From: Dehalococcoidia bacterium
GTDB taxonomy: Bacteria; Chloroflexota; Dehalococcoidia; UBA2247
Direction of reading: 5' to 3'
NCBI GenBank assembly: GCA_021159955.1
Contig: JAGHDJ010000087.1
Location: 1-8,633 of the forward strand
Length of the DNA stretch: 8,633 nt
Made by a program: the position numbers and the translations under genes. Positions within the stretch are counted from its first letter, which is position 1. Each line of letters begins with the position of its first letter. The notes beneath the pieces were generated by a model. That model was given only the letters and a program-made list of their open reading frames with translations, had not been told where the DNA came from and ran no database searches. Of this stretch, positions 5,518-8,633 are shown piece by piece.

Positions 5518-6168
5518 CTATAGTTTTTTCTTACAGAGGTACCAGTCCACGCACTCGTGCTCCTGTTTAACTCGCTCTTCAGCTGCTTCCTGCGTGTTTG
5601 GTGGTGGCACCACTACCATATCACCTGGCTGCCAGTTGGCTGGAGTGGCTACCTTGTGCTCGTCAGTCGTTTGCAATGCATCTATTATTCTCAGTATCTC
5701 CTGCATGTTTCTGCCTGTAGTAAGCGGATAATAAAGTATCGTTCTGATAATCTGGTCAGGGTCAATTATGAAAACGCACCTGACAGTCTCAGTCTTGCTC
5801 TGCCCCGGGTGAATCATGCCATAGGCGAGGGAAACTTCCTTGCTGAGGTCAGCAATAACAGGGAAAGGTATCTTTATTCCCGTTTTATCCTCTACGTTGC
5901 GCACCCAGGCAATATGTGAAGAGACGCTGTCGACACTCAATCCCAGAAGCTCCGCTCCGCGCTTTTGCATTTCGGGATAAATTTCGGCGAAGGCAATGAA
6001 CTCTGTTGTACATACTGGAGTAAAATCAGCAGGATGAGAAAATAACACCAGCCAGCTTCCCTTGAAGTCCTCTAGCTTGAGTACGCCGTGAGTGGTTACT
6101 GCCTTGAAGTCTGGTGCTGGTTCTCCCAGTCGTGGGAGACTGATTACTTGTTCCTTAATCTCTTCCAT
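5518..6168 (-). CDS. Peroxiredoxin (Prx6/archaeal-type AhpC/TSA family)
   Basis: A 216-residue cytoplasmic thiol peroxidase that reduces hydrogen peroxide and organic hydroperoxides. The active-site motif PADFTPVCTTE (46-56) carries the peroxidatic Cys53 and Thr50. Arg130 (ETVRCVF) fits the conserved active-site Arg. The extended C-terminal domain (about 165-216) ends in ECVDWYLCKKKL with Cys206 and Cys212. In the Prx6-like archaeal/anaerobe group, cysteines at these places serve resolution or disulfide relay, so this is not a simple AhpC. AAGGAGG (6176-6182) lies seven bases before the ATG. It is 52 bp after dfx and 17 bp before the winged-helix gene. With rbr interrupted, it may be the main peroxide-removing enzyme of this locus. 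Its electron donor is not evident here. Confidence 0.92.
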   Translation of the reverse strand: MEEIKEQVISLPRLGEPAPDFKAVTTHGVLKLEDFKGSWLVLFSHPADFTPVCTTEFIAFAEIYPEMQKRGAELLGLSVDSVSSHIAWVRNVEDKTGIKIPFPVIADLSKEVSLAYGMIHPGQSKTETVRCVFIIDPDQIIRTILYYPLTTGRNMQEILRIIDALQTTDEHKVATPANWQPGDMVVVPPPNTQEAAEERVKQEHECVDWYLCKKKL

Positions 6169-6220
6169 TTTGTAGCCTCCTTATTATTTTTTAGACCCGA
6201 TTTTAGAAATTTAAATTTGT

Positions 6221-6598
6221 CTAACTTGATTTCCATAAACCGTGCACGTTGCAATATGCTCTGGCAGTGACGTTTTGAGATTTAGTGTTGAATTCCGTTT
6301 CTGGTTTCTCCCCTGGTTGAAGGAATGATAGGAAGCTCCTGTTGTCGATTGTAATCTCAATCCACTCTATGTAGTGTCCTGACTCCATCGGATGTGGAAT
6401 ATCGCCGACTTTGACTTTTATCCCTTTGTCTGTTGCTTCCACTATGGGCACATGTTTTTCTTTACCAACGTCCATTGCCTTTTCATGGAATAATTCCATT
6501 GGCTGCCCGCAGCAGACCAGTGACCCTTTTCCTGTGTGCAACACCTCTACAACATTGCCGCAAATCCTGCATCTGTAAACTTGCTTCAGTCCTGTCAT
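6221..6598 (-). CDS. dfx: Desulfoferrodoxin (two-iron superoxide reductase)
   Basis: A 125-residue cytoplasmic enzyme that reduces superoxide to hydrogen peroxide without making O2. The N-terminal desulforedoxin domain has Cys10, Cys13, Cys29 and Cys30 (CRIC and VCCGQPM), the FeS4 centre I. The C-terminal superoxide reductase domain supplies centre II: His49 in EKHVP (47-51), His69 in PHPM, His75 in HYIEW, and Cys116/His119 in YCNVHGLW. All ligands are present. An in-frame ATG at 6688 would add 30 residues with no family match, running back through the end of fprA. The ATG at 6598 has AAAAGGAGGT ending six bases upstream and matches the usual family start, so it is chosen. It lies between fprA (55 bp upstream) and the peroxiredoxin gene; peroxide made here would be substrate for that enzyme and for rubrerythrin. 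Confidence 0.95.
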   Translation of the reverse strand: MTGLKQVYRCRICGNVVEVLHTGKGSLVCCGQPMELFHEKAMDVGKEKHVPIVEATDKGIKVKVGDIPHPMESGHYIEWIEITIDNRSFLSFLQPGEKPETEFNTKSQNVTARAYCNVHGLWKSS

Positions 6599-6653
6599 TT
6601 TTATACCTCCTTTTAATACGGTTATCCTTTTTAACGACTTAGTAAAGCTTGTA

Positions 6654-7838
6654 TTAAATAAAGCACTGCTCTTTGTGCTTGTTGGCAATATTCTCAGCCA
6701 GTTTCTCTAGAGCCTCGAAATCCGCTTTTCCCGGTAAGCCTTTGATGAGTACTGGTTCCAGTAATTCCACCTTGAGGCTTGGAATCATTGAAGTGAGTTG
6801 TTCTACAGTTTTGCCTCCCCAGCTGTATGAACCTATGACGGAAGCAAATTTCAGGTTTGGTCTCAGTGCATTTGCTAGAATGGTGGCATATGCAACATTA
6901 GGGTGTGGGCCTGCGAGAATGGTAGGTGTTCCTATAACAATGGTTGCAGCGTCCACCAGTGCCATTGCCAGTTTACCAATGTCGGTTGCGGAGAGGTCGA
7001 ACTGTTTAACACTTACTCCTCTGCGGGATAAGGCGGAAACCAGGTATTCAACCATCTTGCGGGTGCTATTATGCATTGAGATGTAGGGCAATACCACGAT
7101 GTTCTTTGGCTCGCCGAAAGCCCATTCGTGATAAGCTTCTAGAATGAACTCTGGCTGGTCATGTAAGGGACCGTGGCTGGGAGCGATGATGTCTGTGTCG
7201 TAATGGCTCACCTTATCCAGATTTTTCTGGATCTGAGCTCGGAATGGCATCATGATTTCGGCATAATACCTCTTGGCTGCCTCATAAGTTTGTCCCCTAT
7301 CGCATACATACAGGTCAGTTGTGGCTTGGTGAGAGCCGAGGAAGTCGCAGGAGAACAGTATTCTGTCCTCTTTTAAATAGGTTAGCATTGTTTCTGGCCA
7401 ATGCACCCAGGGAGCATGTATAAACTCTATGTTTTTGTCTCCCAGCGAGATGGTTTCTTTGTCGCTGACCGTTATGAATTTCTCTTCCGGAATTACAAGT
7501 AGATCGATGAGTATAGTTTTACATTTTGGCGTACATATCACTTTTGCCTCGGGGTATTTCTTCAGCACTTGCGGAATACTGCCGGAATGGTCCTGTTCGG
7601 CATGATGAGCAATGATGTAGTCCAGGTGTTTAATGCCGAGCTGGTCAAGGCTGTCCATCAGGACATGCTCCATAGAAGGGTCCACCGTATCAAGGAGGGC
7701 TGTTTTTTCACTGCCCTTAATCAGATACGAGTTGTAGCTGGTGCCGTCTGGAAGCGGTATAAGGGCATCAAACATTCTTCTGTCCCAGTCGATTGCTCCC
7801 ACATAGTAAATACCGTCTCTAATTTCTCTTGGTTGCAT
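6654..7838 (-). CDS. fprA: Flavodiiron protein (type A flavoprotein, O2/NO reductase)
   Basis: A 394-residue soluble enzyme that reduces O2 to water, or NO to N2O, at a diiron site next to FMN. The N-terminal metallo-beta-lactamase-like domain (about 1-245) has the full ligand set: His79, Glu81 and Asp83 in HHAEQDHSG, His146 in HWPETM, Asp165 in SCDFLGSH and His222 in SHGP. The C-terminal flavodoxin domain (about 246-394) has a phosphate loop SMHNSTRKM (254-262), GTPT (303-306) and GSYSWGG (336-342). The loop has His-Asn where many relatives have Trp/Tyr-Gly, a mild variation. Length is normal for two-domain FprA without a fused rubredoxin. AAAGGAGG (7845-7852) lies six bases before the ATG. 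The 143-bp leader from hrb shows no convincing promoter or terminator. The likely electron donor is the Hrb fusion encoded just upstream. Confidence 0.94.
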   Translation of the reverse strand: MQPREIRDGIYYVGAIDWDRRMFDALIPLPDGTSYNSYLIKGSEKTALLDTVDPSMEHVLMDSLDQLGIKHLDYIIAHHAEQDHSGSIPQVLKKYPEAKVICTPKCKTILIDLLVIPEEKFITVSDKETISLGDKNIEFIHAPWVHWPETMLTYLKEDRILFSCDFLGSHQATTDLYVCDRGQTYEAAKRYYAEIMMPFRAQIQKNLDKVSHYDTDIIAPSHGPLHDQPEFILEAYHEWAFGEPKNIVVLPYISMHNSTRKMVEYLVSALSRRGVSVKQFDLSATDIGKLAMALVDAATIVIGTPTILAGPHPNVAYATILANALRPNLKFASVIGSYSWGGKTVEQLTSMIPSLKVELLEPVLIKGLPGKADFEALEKLAENIANKHKEQCFI

Positions 7839-7850
7839 TTCGTTCCTCCT

Positions 7851-7866
7851 TTAGTAGTCTAGTAGT
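7851..7866 (-). repeat. Two tandem copies of an 8-bp unit ahead of fprA
   Basis: Just upstream of the fprA ribosome-binding site the minus strand reads GACTACTAGACTACTA, two exact copies of GACTACTA. It may be a slippage product or a small binding site. It is reported as a repeat only; nothing shows that it has a function. Confidence 0.4.
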
Positions 7867-7981
7867 CTCTTTCGGCATTCTTGAAATCAGATAATATTTA
7901 GGTTACCGTATCTACGCTTTTCCGTGGATGACACTGCTGCACCTTGCGACCAATTATTTTCTACGGAGCCCGTTTAGAGTT

Positions 7982-8633
7982 TTACTTTGACTCTAATTTT
8001 TCGAAGTCTTCTTTGCCTACGCCGCAGACAGGACATACCCAGTCGTCAGGTATTTTTTCAAAGGGTGTCCCCGGTTTAATGTTGCTATCAGGGTCACCTA
8101 GTTCAGGATTGTAGATATAGCCGCAAACAGTACACCTGTATTTTATCATTTCAGGCGCCTCCTTTTTCTCTGCAATATAGCTGGGAGCTGATTTGGGAGT
8201 AGTGCCCCGTTTGACCTGGTGATAATAGGCGTAGGTCATTGGCTCATCTTCTTTGATTACATCCGTCTCTACAAGCACGCCAATGAAGACAGTATGTGTT
8301 CCCACATCTACTTCCTGGATTACCTTGGCTTCCAGGTAGGCTAGGGCGTTCTCTGTAATCACTGGAGACTGAGTTGCACCTGTTTTATAACTAATATCAT
8401 CAAGCTTATCTATGTCTCTGCCTGACTTGAAACCAAAGCGACTGATGAAAGAGAGTGGTGTATCCTGAGAGATAACCGAGACCGTCAGTGCCTTGCTCTC
8501 CTTGATAAACTCGTGTGTCAGATTGTTTTTGTTGATACTTACGGCAATAGACGGCGGCTCTGAAGTTATTTGAAACACGGTGTTGGCGATTTGCCCATTG
8601 AGCTTGCCCCCTTTTCTTGAGCCAATTATATAC
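7982..8633 (-). CDS. hrb: Flavin reductase-rubredoxin fusion (high molecular weight rubredoxin), 5' end outside window
   Basis: The visible 216 residues lack the N-terminus because the reading frame runs off the right edge. The frame reads [18 protein letters not shown] before the GTG at 8578, matching the conserved FMN-binding start of the flavin reductase family, so that GTG is an internal Val codon and not the start. Perhaps about a dozen residues are missing. The FMN-binding split-barrel domain covers about 1-140 ([16 protein letters not shown] at 12-27). A short linker leads to a complete rubredoxin domain (162-216) with CTVCG (167-171) and CPVCG (200-204). In Moorella thermoacetica a protein of this architecture (Hrb) passes NADH electrons to FprA, and the gene order here supports the same job. 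The operon promoter would lie beyond the window. Confidence 0.93.
   Translation of the reverse strand, partial: YIIGSRKGGKLNGQIANTVFQITSEPPSIAVSINKNNLTHEFIKESKALTVSVISQDTPLSFISRFGFKSGRDIDKLDDISYKTGATQSPVITENALAYLEAKVIQEVDVGTHTVFIGVLVETDVIKEDEPMTYAYYHQVKRGTTPKSAPSYIAEKKEAPEMIKYRCTVCGYIYNPELGDPDSNIKPGTPFEKIPDDWVCPVCGVGKEDFEKLESK

Noticed and set aside
6207..6218. 12-bp palindrome AAATTTAAATTT between dfx and the peroxiredoxin gene
   Set aside because: It is pure AT in an AT-rich spacer, does not match Fur or PerR boxes, and is easily explained by composition.
6599..6688. Longer desulfoferrodoxin from an ATG at 6688
   Set aside because: The extra 30 residues have no family match and run back into the end of fprA, while a strong AAAAGGAGGT is placed for the ATG at 6598.
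6673..7086. 137-residue plus-strand open frame
   Set aside because: It is antisense to the flavodoxin domain of fprA and does not look like a real protein.
7215..7232. Perfect 7-bp hairpin with an AAAA loop on the minus strand, inside fprA
   Set aside because: It is within conserved coding sequence with no T-run. Stems this short are expected by chance in several kilobases. A similar 6-bp hairpin at 2667-2681 in hflC was rejected for the same reason.
7901..7907. GGTAACC shared upstream of fprA, hflK (4684-4690) and the aldolase (1057-1063)
   Set aside because: The aldolase copy is part of its ribosome-binding region, a fourth copy lies inside DUF1015 (1841-1847), and flanking bases do not agree, so a shared operator is not supported.
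8576..8578. GTG as the start of the flavin reductase-rubredoxin gene
   Set aside because: The same frame continues upstream to the window edge and reads conserved family sequence ([14 protein letters not shown]), so the GTG is an internal Val and the gene is cut by the window.

Overview
The window reads as chromosomal DNA from a strictly or mainly anaerobic bacterium of moderate GC content. The main evidence is a run of oxygen- and peroxide-detoxification genes typical of anaerobes: a flavin reductase-rubredoxin fusion, a flavodiiron protein, a two-domain desulfoferrodoxin, a Prx6-like peroxiredoxin and rubrerythrin. A Dehalococcoidia-like Chloroflexota or a clostridial or other anaerobe would fit. 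The sequence alone does not settle the phylum, and I hold any assignment loosely. No tRNA, rRNA, CRISPR array, transposase or integrase is visible.

Layout. Positions 61-1056 (minus) encode a LacD/DeoC-type class I aldolase. It is divergent from a plus-strand DUF1015 gene (1272-2603). The 215-bp space between them holds a credible promoter for each, and a short dyad lies in the spacer of the aldolase promoter. The DUF1015 gene converges on hflC (2643-3509, minus). hflC is the second gene of an hflK-hflC pair (hflK 3555-4586) with its own likely promoter, and a dyad overlaps its -35 box. Upstream of hflK, on the same strand, is the oxidative-stress run in transcription order: hrb (enters from the right edge, 5' end missing), fprA, dfx, peroxiredoxin, a small winged-helix protein, and rbr. 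Their spacings are 143, 55, 52 and 17 bp, then a 20-bp overlap.

How the genes work together. The Hrb-type fusion would carry NAD(P)H electrons through FMN and rubredoxin iron to FprA, which reduces O2 (or NO) to water (or N2O). Desulfoferrodoxin reduces superoxide to peroxide. Peroxiredoxin and rubrerythrin remove peroxide. The small winged-helix protein, translationally coupled to rbr, is a candidate local regulator. HflK/HflC are SPFH membrane proteins that usually modulate FtsH proteolysis.

The most notable observation is in rbr. The reading frame is intact over 177 codons except for one in-frame TGA at codon 84 (5038-5040), exactly where the family normally has a Trp, directly after an iron-ligand Glu. 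All visible iron ligands and the C-terminal rubredoxin site are preserved on both sides. This is a very recent nonsense mutation, a sequence error, or a readthrough site. Other points are a 34-nt near-perfect inverted repeat inside the end of the DUF1015 gene and operator-like dyads at two promoters. I did not find a clearly novel multi-gene system.
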